DNA from: an uncultured bacterium
GTDB lineage: Bacteria > Krumholzibacteriota > Krumholzibacteriia > LZORAL124-64-63
Direction of reading: 5' to 3'
Assembly (NCBI GenBank): GCA_903912525.1
Contig: CAIWHK010000032.1
Span: 62,001 to 126,000 of the forward strand
Length of the DNA: 64,000 bases
The translations under genes were made by a program, and so were the position numbers. Shown piece after piece: positions 19,667-27,832 of this stretch. The notes under the pieces were generated by a model. That model was not told where the DNA came from, did no database searches, and saw only the letters and a program-made list of their open reading frames with translations. Positions within the stretch are counted from its first letter, which is position 1; each line of letters begins with the position of its first letter.

Positions 19667-19748
19667 TGGCACAAATCTGCGTGCGATTTTGAGTTAAATT
19701 GATCGGAATGGATATCTCAGTGCGGGTCCATCGATTGGGACGACGCCT

Positions 19749-21050
19749 TCATCTGTCGGCTGAGGCGGGTACCGGGCCTTCAAAGTGGCTATCAAGGAGT
19801 ATTAAACTCGCCGTTGTACCCCGCCGGAGCCCTGCAGGGTCGAAAGCCACCCTCCGGGAGTGGGTGCCGTTGCGGGCGATCCGCACCTCGCCGGCCTGCC
19901 GCAGGCTGACACCGTGGCGCATCAGCGACGCGACCTCCACGTCCGCCAGGAAGACCCCCGGTCCACCTTCGAGAGCTGCGACGCATTCCAGGTATTCCCG
20001 CAGCCCGCGGCGGCCGGCGGCGGCGATGGCCGGGTCGGCATGGGCGAAATTGACGCGGTGCGACTCCACGATGGCCGGCTCGCCACGGCGCCAGGCCTTG
20101 CGGGTGTCCCGCAGGCATGCCGCGACGGTCGCCGCCGCATCCGGGCTTTGCGCCGGCTCCAGCCGGCAGTTCCGCTCGAGGTACGTGCGTTCCGGGCGGA
20201 CAGCCCGCGACCACTGCCGGTCCACCACCTTCAGCACGCGCCCGACCGGACCGTGCGGCCAGCGGGGGTGCCGCTGCTCCCGCTTGGCCTGAAGGACCAC
20301 GAGGGTACGGGAGGCCCACAGCGCCTCGATGCGTCCGTCCCAGGTGTAGTCAGGAGCGATGAGCGAGCCCGGCCGGCGTCCGAACGCCCGGCCGAAGATC
20401 GCCAGCGCCGTGTCCAGTTCCGCGGCCAGTTGCGGGGTCGATCGCCACGGTCCGAGTTCGCGCGCGGCTTCGCTTCCGGGAAACAGCATGATACCGCGCT
20501 CCGCCGCTGCCGCCACGCCGGGGTCGGCAGCCGTGGCGCTCTGCCGCCGTTCGGGATCGTAGTGCCAGGCCCCATGGAACTCCGGGTACCAGACGCCGCG
20601 CCCGGTGGCCTCGCGCACGGCCGTCCACATGCCGGGCCGCTGGTAGGCCTGCGGCAACTCGGGCAGGTCGTAGCGGCGCCATTGCCCGCCCTCCCAGGCC
20701 AGCGCCGACAGGATATAGTTCGGCTGCAGGAGGGCCGGCTGTCCGTCACGGCCCCGGAAGGCGCCCAGAACGGCCGCGAGTTCCGCCACCGAGCCGCTGT
20801 CCTCGAGCGTCGAGTTCCAGTAGACGGCCGGGAAACTGCCCGGCGTCAGGTCTTCGCGGCGCCGGCCGTCCCACGCTGCCGCATCCGGCACGAACCCCGA
20901 CAGGCCCCAGTCATCGCTCTCAATGGTGATCGCTCTTTGTGCGCGCCAGTCGACCATCCCCTGCGGGCCGGCCGTCAACATCGCGACGAACGCCAGCAGC
21001 AGGGGCAGCAACAGCGCAAAGGAACGACGCACACGTCGCATCGGGATCAT
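19749..21050 (-). CDS. Polysaccharide-deacetylase-like exported protein
   Basis: 433 residues from ATG 21050, 4 bp after the methyltransferase stop; ATG 21041 is an alternative. An N-terminal signal or anchor (basic residues then a Leu-rich core, residues 5-27) is followed by ITIESDDWG at 42-49. The paired Asp46/Asp47 and the HGAWH motif at 159-163 match the metal-binding Asp and HxxxH of NodB-type polysaccharide deacetylases, in a variant lacking the usual TFDDG. The rest is a TIM-barrel-like alternation of short strands. It may trim acetyl groups from surface or periplasmic glycan, in keeping with its place at the end of the polysaccharide gene run. Catalytic activity is not proven by the motifs. 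Confidence 0.72.
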   Translation of the reverse strand: MIPMRRVRRSFALLLPLLLAFVAMLTAGPQGMVDWRAQRAITIESDDWGLSGFVPDAAAWDGRRREDLTPGSFPAVYWNSTLEDSGSVAELAAVLGAFRGRDGQPALLQPNYILSALAWEGGQWRRYDLPELPQAYQRPGMWTAVREATGRGVWYPEFHGAWHYDPERRQSATAADPGVAAAAERGIMLFPGSEAARELGPWRSTPQLAAELDTALAIFGRAFGRRPGSLIAPDYTWDGRIEALWASRTLVVLQAKREQRHPRWPHGPVGRVLKVVDRQWSRAVRPERTYLERNCRLEPAQSPDAAATVAACLRDTRKAWRRGEPAIVESHRVNFAHADPAIAAAGRRGLREYLECVAALEGGPGVFLADVEVASLMRHGVSLRQAGEVRIARNGTHSRRVAFDPAGLRRGTTASLILLDSHFEGPVPASADR

Positions 21051-21054
21051 CCCG

Positions 21055-21729
21055 TCAGTTCGAGGACCCGGGAACACGCAACTGGCACCACCACTGGCGC
21101 CCGCAGGCAAGGCCACCGGCGGCGATCGCCGCGGCCAGGCGCGCCGCCTCGTCGCCCGGCGCCGGGGCGCCACGCTCGAGCATCGCCACCGCGGCATCGG
21201 CATCCTGCGGCCACCGGTTGTCACCCACGCCGCCATCGGCCAGGAGCGATTGGTAACGGATCGGGAGCCGCCGCAGGAACGCGGTCCGCGACAGCAAGGG
21301 ACCCCGTCCGGTCGGCCACAGGCGCGCCAGGAATGCCTGCAGGTCCCGATGGTTCGCCGCCGGGCCGGGTCGGGACGCCGGCTCATCCTCGAGGATGAAC
21401 AACGAGCCGCCGGGGCGCAGCAGCGCGAGCCAGCCAGCCAGGAATCCGAGGTCCGGGCGCGCCGGCACCAGGTGCCGAACAAGATTCCCCGCCAGCAGAA
21501 GGTCCAGCGACCCTTCGCGAAGCGGCGCCCGGCAAGCGTCCCCGACGATGTCCGCCGCCGAGCCGGCGACGCGCGGCATCCGGTCCACTCCGATGCAGGT
21601 GACCCCCGGACGACGAACGAGCGCCAGCAGGCGCCCGTCGCCACAGCCGAGTTCGACCGCGGTCAGCGGCCGGGACGCGCCACCGGCGATGATCTCAGAA
21701 AGCGTCTTTGGAAGGGGGTCGAACGGCAT
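21055..21729 (-). CDS. SAM-dependent methyltransferase (class I)
   Basis: 224 residues. ATG 21729 follows GGAGAG and overlaps the end of the WecA-like gene by 35 bp. The SAM-binding motif is TAVELGCGDGRLLALV, followed by an acidic residue at the end of the second strand (CIGVDRMPRVAG) and DACRAPLREGSLDLLL as motif II. Later sequence LRPGGSLFILEDEP is the usual post-motif III. The substrate cannot be told; position inside a polysaccharide operon suggests a sugar or lipid-linked intermediate. Confidence 0.85.
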   Translation of the reverse strand: MPFDPLPKTLSEIIAGGASRPLTAVELGCGDGRLLALVRRPGVTCIGVDRMPRVAGSAADIVGDACRAPLREGSLDLLLAGNLVRHLVPARPDLGFLAGWLALLRPGGSLFILEDEPASRPGPAANHRDLQAFLARLWPTGRGPLLSRTAFLRRLPIRYQSLLADGGVGDNRWPQDADAAVAMLERGAPAPGDEAARLAAAIAAGGLACGRQWWCQLRVPGSSN

Positions 21730-22954
21730 CAGGGCTCTCCTGGTCCACAGCCAGCGAACCGGTTGTCGCCTCACGCATGCCGGCCTTGACCCGTGCCACG
21801 CGCTGCCGCTCGGCCTGCAGGTCGATGATATCCGCCACGTCCTGCTCGATGCGTCCGGTCAGCTTGTCCAGCCGGTCGTCCAGGCCCAGCGCGTACGAGA
21901 CTTCGCTGAACAGGTCGAGGCCCTGCCGCCGGTTCTGAAGGTGACGCTGCGCGCCCAGCTGCGCGGCAAGCATCCACAGGCCCATCGCCGGCAGGCCCAG
22001 CCAGGCCACGCCCAGGAAGTCGCTGAGCGCGAAGACCGTCATGCCCATCGTCACCAGAAGCAGGCACAGCGTCGCACCCGCCGGCGAGAAGCCCAGGCGC
22101 AACAGGCGATGATGAAGGTGGAAGTCGTCGGCCTGGAAGATCGACGTGCGCCGGCGGCAACGACGCAGGATGGTCGTGCCCGTGTCCCAGATCGGCACGA
22201 TCATCGGGGCCAGCAGTATCGGCAGCTGGATCGGCGTCGTCTGGCTGAGGTTCAGCATCAGGCTCGCCAGCACCAGGCCCATCCACATGCTGCCCGAGTC
22301 ACCGAGGAAGATCTTCCGCTTGCTGACGTTCCAGTAGAAGAAGGCGACCGTGCCGCCGCACAGCGTGGCGGCGAACAGCGTCGAATACATTTCGTGCACG
22401 GCCATCGACAGCACCACCAGCGCGGCAGACGCAAGGATGCTGATGCCGCTGGCCAGGCCGTCGAGACCATCGATCAGGTTCATCGAGTTGATGAAGCCGA
22501 GATACCACATCAGCGTGAACGGCCAGGCCCAGCCCCCCAGCGCGATGGTGCCGACCAGCGGCAGCGTCACGGTATCCATGCGCTGCCCGAACAGCATCAG
22601 CCCGACGATGACCACGAGCTGTCCGTAGAGTTTCTTCTCGGCGTGGATCCCGAATCGGTCGTCGCCCACGCCCAGGGCCAGGATGGCCAGGCCGGCGCCA
22701 CTGAGGATGCCCAGCCACGACCAGGGCAGGCGCGTGTCGAGGATGACGTGCTCAAGGAAGAAAAGTGCGCAGAAGAACGAAATGAAAATGGCCATGCCGC
22801 CGGTGCGCGGAACCGGTTCGCGGTGTGCCCGCCGGTAACCCGGATGGTCGACGATTTCGGTCAGGAAGCCCAGATTGCGGAAATGCGGCTGGACGAGCCA
22901 CGACATCAGAAATGCCGCCGCAAACCCAAGCAAGGCAATGATTTCAAGCTTCAC
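21695..22954 (-). CDS. WecA/TagO-type undecaprenyl-phosphate sugar-1-phosphate transferase
   Basis: 419 residues. GTG 22954 follows GGGGAGG. A polytopic membrane protein with the conserved cytoplasmic loops of the MraY/WecA superfamily: LGVGDDRFGIHAEKKLYGQ, NSMNLIDGLDGLASG, FLGDSGSMWMG and DDFHLHHRLLRLG. The HxHHRLL loop is that of WecA/TagO rather than MraY. It should transfer HexNAc-1-phosphate from a UDP-sugar to undecaprenyl phosphate, starting lipid-linked glycan synthesis. About 90 residues after the last membrane segments form a charged, probably coiled-coil cytoplasmic tail (from around QNRRQGLDLFSEV), longer than usual for WecA. Confidence 0.93.
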   Translation of the reverse strand: MKLEIIALLGFAAAFLMSWLVQPHFRNLGFLTEIVDHPGYRRAHREPVPRTGGMAIFISFFCALFFLEHVILDTRLPWSWLGILSGAGLAILALGVGDDRFGIHAEKKLYGQLVVIVGLMLFGQRMDTVTLPLVGTIALGGWAWPFTLMWYLGFINSMNLIDGLDGLASGISILASAALVVLSMAVHEMYSTLFAATLCGGTVAFFYWNVSKRKIFLGDSGSMWMGLVLASLMLNLSQTTPIQLPILLAPMIVPIWDTGTTILRRCRRRTSIFQADDFHLHHRLLRLGFSPAGATLCLLLVTMGMTVFALSDFLGVAWLGLPAMGLWMLAAQLGAQRHLQNRRQGLDLFSEVSYALGLDDRLDKLTGRIEQDVADIIDLQAERQRVARVKAGMREATTGSLAVDQESPDAVRPPSKDAF

Positions 22955-23010
22955 AAAACCTCCCCGTAACACCCGATCGGCAAGGCTCGCGCAGAACCCG
23001 CCGGAGCCGA

Positions 23011-23039
23011 AAGTTACGGTAACCTGACCGGGGCGGCAA
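23011..23039 (-). promoter_or_regulatory. Candidate promoter of the WecA-like gene
   Basis: TTGCCG (23039-23034), a 17-base spacer and TAACTT (23016-23011) on the minus strand, about 50 bp before the start codon. The -10 is weak; the gene may also be read from upstream. Confidence 0.35.
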
Positions 23040-23042
23040 TCA

Positions 23043-24173
23043 TTATCTCCCCGCCCCTGTCCTGGTGATTTCCGCGTAAGCCGCTGTGGTCAGGTCAGCT
23101 GTGCGCGCCCAGGTCCACTGCGCGGCCCGCGCCGGCCCGGCGACCGAGAGCCGCTCCCGCAACGCCGGGTCGCCGGCCAGCCTCTGCATCCCGCGGGCCA
23201 GATCATCAACGTCCCGCGGATCGACCAGGATGGCATCCGGCCCGGCGACCTCGGCCAGCGCCCCGCAGCCGGATGTCAGAACGGGCAGGCCGCAGGCCAT
23301 CGCCTCGAGAACCAGCAGCCCGAAGCCCTCGTCCAGGGACGGGAACACCAGGGCAAGCGCCGTCGCATACAACCGCCGCAGTTCCACGTCCGGCAGCCAG
23401 CCGCGCCGGGTGACCCGCCCCTGCAGGGCTGGCCGCGAGAGACGCTCCAACAGGGGCCCCATGGACCAGCCACCCGGTCCGGCCAGGACCAGGTCCGGGG
23501 CTTGCCCGTCGGTCATGGCCAGGAGTTTTTCGTAGGCGGCCAGCAGGCGCGGCAGGTTCTTGCGCGGCTCGAGCGTGCCCACGAAAAGGAAGAACGGGCG
23601 CGCCGACGGAGCGGGCTGTTCCGCCGGCGACACATTCAGGGCCCACGACGGCGTGCCGTGGGGCACCACGCGCACCTTCACCGCATGCGCCGGGAAATTC
23701 CCGGACAGCGCGTCCGCCGTCGCCTGGCTGTTGGCCAGGAGCAGCCGCGCACGCGCCAGCGAGGGTGGCACCACCACACCCAGCCAGGAGCGGCGGGGCT
23801 GGCCGACCACCTCGGGCATCGTGCGCCACGCCAGGTCGTGAACGGTCAGCACGACCGGGCAGGGAGCCCAAGGCGGCGCCACCGGCTGCAGCGCGTGCAG
23901 GAGCGAGGCGCGATACGCGCGGCAGGCGCGCGGCACCCCGGCCAGCCGGCGCCATTCCCGCGCCGCGGCCCGGTTATCCCCGCCGCCGAGGACCCGCCAG
24001 CCCGGCGTCCCCTCCAGCCAGTTGAACGCAGCGCCGTCGCCGGCAATCAGCACGAAGTCCAGGCCGCGGTCACGCGCCGCAAGGGCCCGCACCAGTTCGA
24101 CGATGCCGCCGGCGACGCCGGTCGGCATTGCCCGGACAGCCAACGCCTCCAGGACCACGACCGGGCGCGCCAT
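23043..24173 (-). CDS. Glycosyltransferase family 4
   Basis: 376 residues. ATG 24173 overlaps the upstream TGA in TGATG and is preceded by GGAGGG. GT-B fold with an N-terminal lobe containing ILHALQ-like and VVLTVHDLAWRTMP segments and a C-terminal lobe with FLFVGTLEPRKNLPRLL, then VFPSLDEGFGLLVLEAMACGLPV and LTSGCGALAEV. The EGFGLxxLEAMACG sequence is the E-x7-E donor-binding motif of family GT4. It should add a sugar, possibly mannose or rhamnose, from a nucleotide donor to a lipid-linked glycan in the cytoplasm. Donor and linkage cannot be read. Confidence 0.93.
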   Translation of the reverse strand: MARPVVVLEALAVRAMPTGVAGGIVELVRALAARDRGLDFVLIAGDGAAFNWLEGTPGWRVLGGGDNRAAAREWRRLAGVPRACRAYRASLLHALQPVAPPWAPCPVVLTVHDLAWRTMPEVVGQPRRSWLGVVVPPSLARARLLLANSQATADALSGNFPAHAVKVRVVPHGTPSWALNVSPAEQPAPSARPFFLFVGTLEPRKNLPRLLAAYEKLLAMTDGQAPDLVLAGPGGWSMGPLLERLSRPALQGRVTRRGWLPDVELRRLYATALALVFPSLDEGFGLLVLEAMACGLPVLTSGCGALAEVAGPDAILVDPRDVDDLARGMQRLAGDPALRERLSVAGPARAAQWTWARTADLTTAAYAEITRTGAGR

Positions 24174-25657
24174 CAGCCCTCCTGCCCGCCGGACACGCCA
24201 GCGGACGCCTCCAGCAGTGAAGCGCCAAGGAGGCCGACGGCCACCCAGGCGTGCGCCAGGTTGTACTGCGAAAACGTCATTGCCTGCACCGCGATCGCCG
24301 CACCGGCAGCACCGGCGGCCACGAGAACCGGAGACGCCCTGCGGGGACGCCGGCAGGCGACGCCGCGCCAGAGTCCGACGACCCCGACCATCATCGCGCC
24401 GAATCCGATCAGCCCGGTCTCGCAGAGCACCAGCAACGGGAAGTTGGCCACCACGGGCCACGTGAACATCGCCTGCAGGCCGGCCGGATCGACCAGCGCC
24501 GGGAAGTGCCAGCCGAACTGGCCCCAGCCGATGCCGCAGACGGGGCTCAGGCAGAACGCGCGCCATGCAGCCTGCAGCGAATACAGACGCGTGAGGTTGG
24601 ACCAGTCATGCGTGCTGAACGTCTGCGCCAGCCGTCGCAGAGGCAGCAGCGCAGGCTCCCACCCCGCGATCGCGGCACAGGCCACGGCCAGGATCCCGGC
24701 CGCCGTCGCCATCAGGACGGTGCGCCGGCGGGCCCGCGCCAACACCCTGTTCCCGACGGTCGGCCAGGCCAGCCAGGCGGCAACGATGGCACCGCCGCCG
24801 GCCCCCAGCCAGGCCCCGCGCGACCACGTCAGCAACAGCAGCAGAAGCAGCGCCAGGGCTGCCGCTGCGCGCGCCCAGCGACGCCAGCCGGTCACGAAGA
24901 CCAGCGGCAGCGCCAGCAGCAGGAAGTTGCCCAGGTAAAGCGGCTCGCACACGGTTCCGCGCAATCGAGGGACAGCCAGGAAACGGTCGCCGACGTAGAG
25001 TTGCCCCGAGCCGCTGAGGATCGACGGGTTCGACGTGAATATCTTCTCGAGGGCCGCCAGCAGCGGCAACGGCTGGAAAAAGCTGACTTCCTGCAGCAGG
25101 CCGTACATCGCCTGGAACAGTGCCCCGGCCACGAGCCAACGCGCCGTCAGCCGCCAGGCGGCCCCGCCACGAACGTGAAGCAGCGGCCAGGCTGCGAATG
25201 CAGCCATGATCACCAACTGGATCCCCTGCTTCGCGAACCGGGCCCACGCCGCTCCGGGACCGGCGTCCGCCGGCGCGACCACCAGGCCCAGGCCCGAAGC
25301 GCCGACCGCCGTCACAGCGGCGACGGCCCACCACCGCCAGCGTCGCGGCACGCAGCGCCAGTCCGTCCGGCGCCAGGTGCAGAGCCAGAGCGCCGCCATC
25401 AGCAGCCACGCCGGCTGCAGGCCCGCGCCGACATCGCGCCCGGTCGCCAGGACGATGAGGTCCGCGCCGACCCAGGGCAGGACCACGAGCACCGCGCGCC
25501 ACAGCCAGCCGCTGACGCCGGCGACGGCGGTCTCTCCCGGCCGGAAGTCCAGGAGAACCCCTGACCGGGTCAACGGTGGCGTGGCATGGGCGGGCAAGGC
25601 GTCATCCCGGTTCGCGTGGCGAAAGGCAGAGCCGCCGCAAGGCAGCGGGGGCCCCAT
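24173..25657 (-). CDS. O-antigen ligase/polymerase (Wzy/WaaL) family membrane protein
   Basis: 494 residues with roughly ten membrane segments and a large central periplasmic loop. ATG 25657 lacks a clear Shine-Dalgarno sequence, so a start further downstream is possible. The motif LTWSRGAWLGAGGG resembles the conserved SRG-containing segment of the Wzy_C family, and CGIGWGQFGWHFP with ANFPLLVLCETGLIGF lies in the second half as in O-antigen ligases. It should join or polymerise lipid-linked glycan on the periplasmic face of the inner membrane. It cannot be decided whether it is a ligase (WaaL), a polymerase (Wzy) or a protein O-oligosaccharyltransferase. Confidence 0.85.
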   Translation of the reverse strand: MGPPLPCGGSAFRHANRDDALPAHATPPLTRSGVLLDFRPGETAVAGVSGWLWRAVLVVLPWVGADLIVLATGRDVGAGLQPAWLLMAALWLCTWRRTDWRCVPRRWRWWAVAAVTAVGASGLGLVVAPADAGPGAAWARFAKQGIQLVIMAAFAAWPLLHVRGGAAWRLTARWLVAGALFQAMYGLLQEVSFFQPLPLLAALEKIFTSNPSILSGSGQLYVGDRFLAVPRLRGTVCEPLYLGNFLLLALPLVFVTGWRRWARAAAALALLLLLLLTWSRGAWLGAGGGAIVAAWLAWPTVGNRVLARARRRTVLMATAAGILAVACAAIAGWEPALLPLRRLAQTFSTHDWSNLTRLYSLQAAWRAFCLSPVCGIGWGQFGWHFPALVDPAGLQAMFTWPVVANFPLLVLCETGLIGFGAMMVGVVGLWRGVACRRPRRASPVLVAAGAAGAAIAVQAMTFSQYNLAHAWVAVGLLGASLLEASAGVSGGQEG

Positions 25658-25722
25658 GCCAACGGTAGGTCACGGAGCGGCGGCCGGTCCACCGAATTCG
25701 GGCCGGCGCACCGGTGTCCTGC

Positions 25723-26544
25723 TCACGGATTCACGCCGACGATCGCGCTGACAATCTCGCCCAGCAGCGATGCGCCCGCAGCGGGCGGATGGTCGGCATC
25801 GTCGGGGTACACACGCACCGCCACATCGGCGGGATATGCCGCATTGCGGGCGATATCCTGCAGGTGGGCCACGTTCCGCCACGCCGATTCCGGTCGGCGC
25901 GCCACGGGTCGCCAACCACCGGGCCGCGCACCCCAGGCATCGGGGACCACCAGGAACTCGACGCGGCCGGGCGACAACAGCGTTGCCAGGCGAGCCAGGC
26001 AAGCCGCAGCGCCGGGCATGGCCGCTTCGCCGCCGGTGACGCACCAAACCAGGGTCGACCACCGCAGCGGAACCGGCCGAGCGCACGCCGGCAATCCAGC
26101 GGCAACCTCCCACGCTGCCAGCGCCGCCTCCGTTGCTTCACCGAGCAGGCGCCATCGCACCCACTCGCCGGGCACCTCGTCCGCCTCGCGCCGGCCGTTC
26201 AGCCAACGCGCCCGCAGGCCCGAGGGCAGGTCACCGGCGACCCCCGCAGGTACGTCGACCACGTCCGGGCCGGCCAGGTAACTGAAGGCCGACCAGGCCA
26301 CCGACTCGTCTTCGAGCAGGCAGCTGCCCCGTCCGCTGCGCCCGGCCGCGATCGCCGCCAGGCCGGCGGCTGCGCACGCGGCCGCCCGCGCCGAACCGGG
26401 GGCGGCCACGGCCACGTCCAGGCATGCCGGCGACAAGGACAGCGCGGCCGGCCCTTCGATTGACGAGAGGAAATGGTGAGCGATGGCATCGATGTGGTGG
26501 GCGCGCGCGGCGCCTTTGCCATCGGGACGCGGATGTCGACTCAT
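25723..26544 (-). CDS. Unrecognised protein encoded next to ParA-CBM48
   Basis: 273 residues. ATG 26544 follows GGAG at good spacing. I do not recognise the family. It is Ala-rich and appears soluble, with no signal peptide or membrane segment. It starts near AIAHHFLSS, continues with an alternating strand/helix pattern (CLDVAVAAPGSARAAAC, LAAIAAGRSGRGSCLLED), and has FLVVPDAWG and VRVYPDDADHPP in the second half. The pattern recalls a Rossmann-like fold, conceivably a ParA/MinD relative that lost its P-loop, but there is no KGGxxKT motif. It lies 62 bp after the ParA-CBM48 gene and 65 bp before the O-antigen ligase-like gene, so it is probably co-transcribed with both. Confidence 0.7.
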   Translation of the reverse strand: MSRHPRPDGKGAARAHHIDAIAHHFLSSIEGPAALSLSPACLDVAVAAPGSARAAACAAAGLAAIAAGRSGRGSCLLEDESVAWSAFSYLAGPDVVDVPAGVAGDLPSGLRARWLNGRREADEVPGEWVRWRLLGEATEAALAAWEVAAGLPACARPVPLRWSTLVWCVTGGEAAMPGAAACLARLATLLSPGRVEFLVVPDAWGARPGGWRPVARRPESAWRNVAHLQDIARNAAYPADVAVRVYPDDADHPPAAGASLLGEIVSAIVGVNP

Positions 26545-26606
26545 GATGCAGGCTCCGGTCGCCAACGAACGGGGCGACGCTCCCGGAGCGCCGCCCCCCA
26601 AACGGA

Positions 26607-27680
26607 TCAACTGATGGTGACCAGGCTGTTCGCCCCGCCGAATTCGTTCGGGGCCGTCGCACTGTTGTGCGGGTCCGGCAGCCAGGCGCCATCAACGATG
26701 AAGCGGTACTGGTATTTGCCGCGCTCGAGCATCAGGTACGATTCCCAGATCCCGTCCTCGCGGCGGTTCAGGGGCAGGCCCTTCGCCGACCAGTCGCAGA
26801 ACGAGCCGGTCAGCCGCACCGAACGCGCCCGCGGGAAGTCCGCCTCGAAATGCACGCCCGCCTTGGTCACCTGCGGTCCGTGCAGCAGGGCGGTCCAGTG
26901 ATCCAGGGCCGCGACCGCCACGCCCGTCTCCTTGCCGGCCACTTCGCGGGCCAGCAGCCGGAAGTCGTGGGCGCCGCGCGAATCCGCGTCAAGGCTGGCG
27001 ACGGGCTGCCCCGCACCCGCAGCCTCGCGGAAGCGGACCGTGTGATGGATGATCGTCTCCATCAGTTCGTCCGGATACAGTTCGGCGAGTTCCTCCATGA
27101 TCTTCCGGACAAAGAGCGGCCGTGTGTCGAAGGCCGACATGAGCACCCGGGGCACCACATCGTGCCCCTTCTTCTGCCGGAGCATCGAGAGTGTCTCACG
27201 CATCTTCCGCACGGCCTGCAGGCTGTAGCAACTCGGGTCGACCGGGATGATCACCTCGCCCGAGGCCAGCAGCGCATTGAACGTGAGCAACCCCACGCTC
27301 GGCGGGCAATCGATCAGGATGAAATCGTAGGGCAGCGCGCTGCGGCGCAGGGTATTGCGCAGGCGCAGTTCCTTCTCGGCTTCGCGCGCCAGCGCCATCT
27401 CCACCGCGCTCAGTTCGACGCCCGCCGGCACCAGGTGCAGGTTGGGGGCGATTTCGAGGAAGGCATCCTCGACCAGGATGTCCGTCGTGAGGAAGAGGTC
27501 ATACGTGCTGAGCGTGAAGTCGCGTTCGCGAAAACCGAAGGACAGGGTCGCGTGCCCCTGGGGATCGTTGTCGATAAGAAGGACTTTGTGTCCGAGCTGG
27601 GCGAGAGCAGCGGCCAGGTTGGTTGCCGTGGTGGTCTTTCCGCAGCCGCCCTTCTGGTTGGCCAAGGCTACGACGCGCAT
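26607..27680 (-). CDS. ParA-type ATPase fused to a C-terminal CBM48/AMPK-beta glycan-binding domain
   Basis: 357 residues. ATG 27680 follows AAAGGA. Residues 1-245 are a ParA/Soj ATPase: deviant Walker A KGGCGKTT (10-17), DNDPQG (37-42) and DCPPS (124-128). Residues 275-357 form an E-set/CBM48 domain like that of AMPK beta: ARSVRLTGSFCDW, GKYQYRFIVDGAW, PNEFGGANSLV. The aromatic and Asn positions that bind glucan in AMPK beta (Trp, Trp, Asn) are kept as W297, W333 and N351; the Lys position is R326. ParA proteins form ATP-dependent dimers that position cargo on DNA or membranes. It heads a polysaccharide gene run, and no ParB or parS is seen. A role in organising glycan synthesis or storage is inference. 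Confidence 0.93.
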   Translation of the reverse strand: MRVVALANQKGGCGKTTTATNLAAALAQLGHKVLLIDNDPQGHATLSFGFRERDFTLSTYDLFLTTDILVEDAFLEIAPNLHLVPAGVELSAVEMALAREAEKELRLRNTLRRSALPYDFILIDCPPSVGLLTFNALLASGEVIIPVDPSCYSLQAVRKMRETLSMLRQKKGHDVVPRVLMSAFDTRPLFVRKIMEELAELYPDELMETIIHHTVRFREAAGAGQPVASLDADSRGAHDFRLLAREVAGKETGVAVAALDHWTALLHGPQVTKAGVHFEADFPRARSVRLTGSFCDWSAKGLPLNRREDGIWESYLMLERGKYQYRFIVDGAWLPDPHNSATAPNEFGGANSLVTIS

Positions 27681-27692
27681 GCCGAATCCTTT

Positions 27693-27704
27693 CGATCATG
27701 ATCG
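27693..27704. promoter_or_regulatory. Palindrome CGATCATGATCG before ParA-CBM48
   Basis: A perfect 12-bp palindrome 13 bp upstream of the ParA-CBM48 ATG, overlapping the leader just before the ribosome site. It may be an operator. A separate role as a parS-like site cannot be excluded, but it does not match the known parS consensus. Confidence 0.35.
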
Positions 27705-27716
27705 CGGGTCTGTCCA

Positions 27717-27732
27717 CCCCGCCCGGGCGGGG
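27717..27732. promoter_or_regulatory. Palindrome CCCCGCCCGGGCGGGG in the ParA-CBM48 leader
   Basis: A perfect 16-bp palindrome between the promoter and the start codon. In RNA it would have no loop, so it is more readily a DNA-binding site than a hairpin; GC richness raises the chance of coincidence. Confidence 0.35.
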
Positions 27733-27795
27733 AGCCCCGGCGGCGCATCTATGTCGAAAGGGGCCGCAACCTTCCCGGCGCCGGCACCTGTCAGG

Positions 27796-27823
27796 ACAGT
27801 AGTCCACCCCGCGCGCGTGTCAA
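27796..27823 (-). promoter_or_regulatory. Promoter of the ParA-CBM48 gene
   Basis: A perfect TTGACA (27823-27818), a 16-base spacer and TACTGT (27801-27796), starting 10 bp after the DUF212 stop codon. The predicted leader is about 110 nt and holds the two palindromes. Confidence 0.65.
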
Positions 27824-27832
27824 CCTCCAATT

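Noticed and set aside
27681-27832. parS centromere site next to ParA-CBM48
   Set aside because: Two palindromes are present but neither matches the bacterial parS consensus, and no parB lies nearby.
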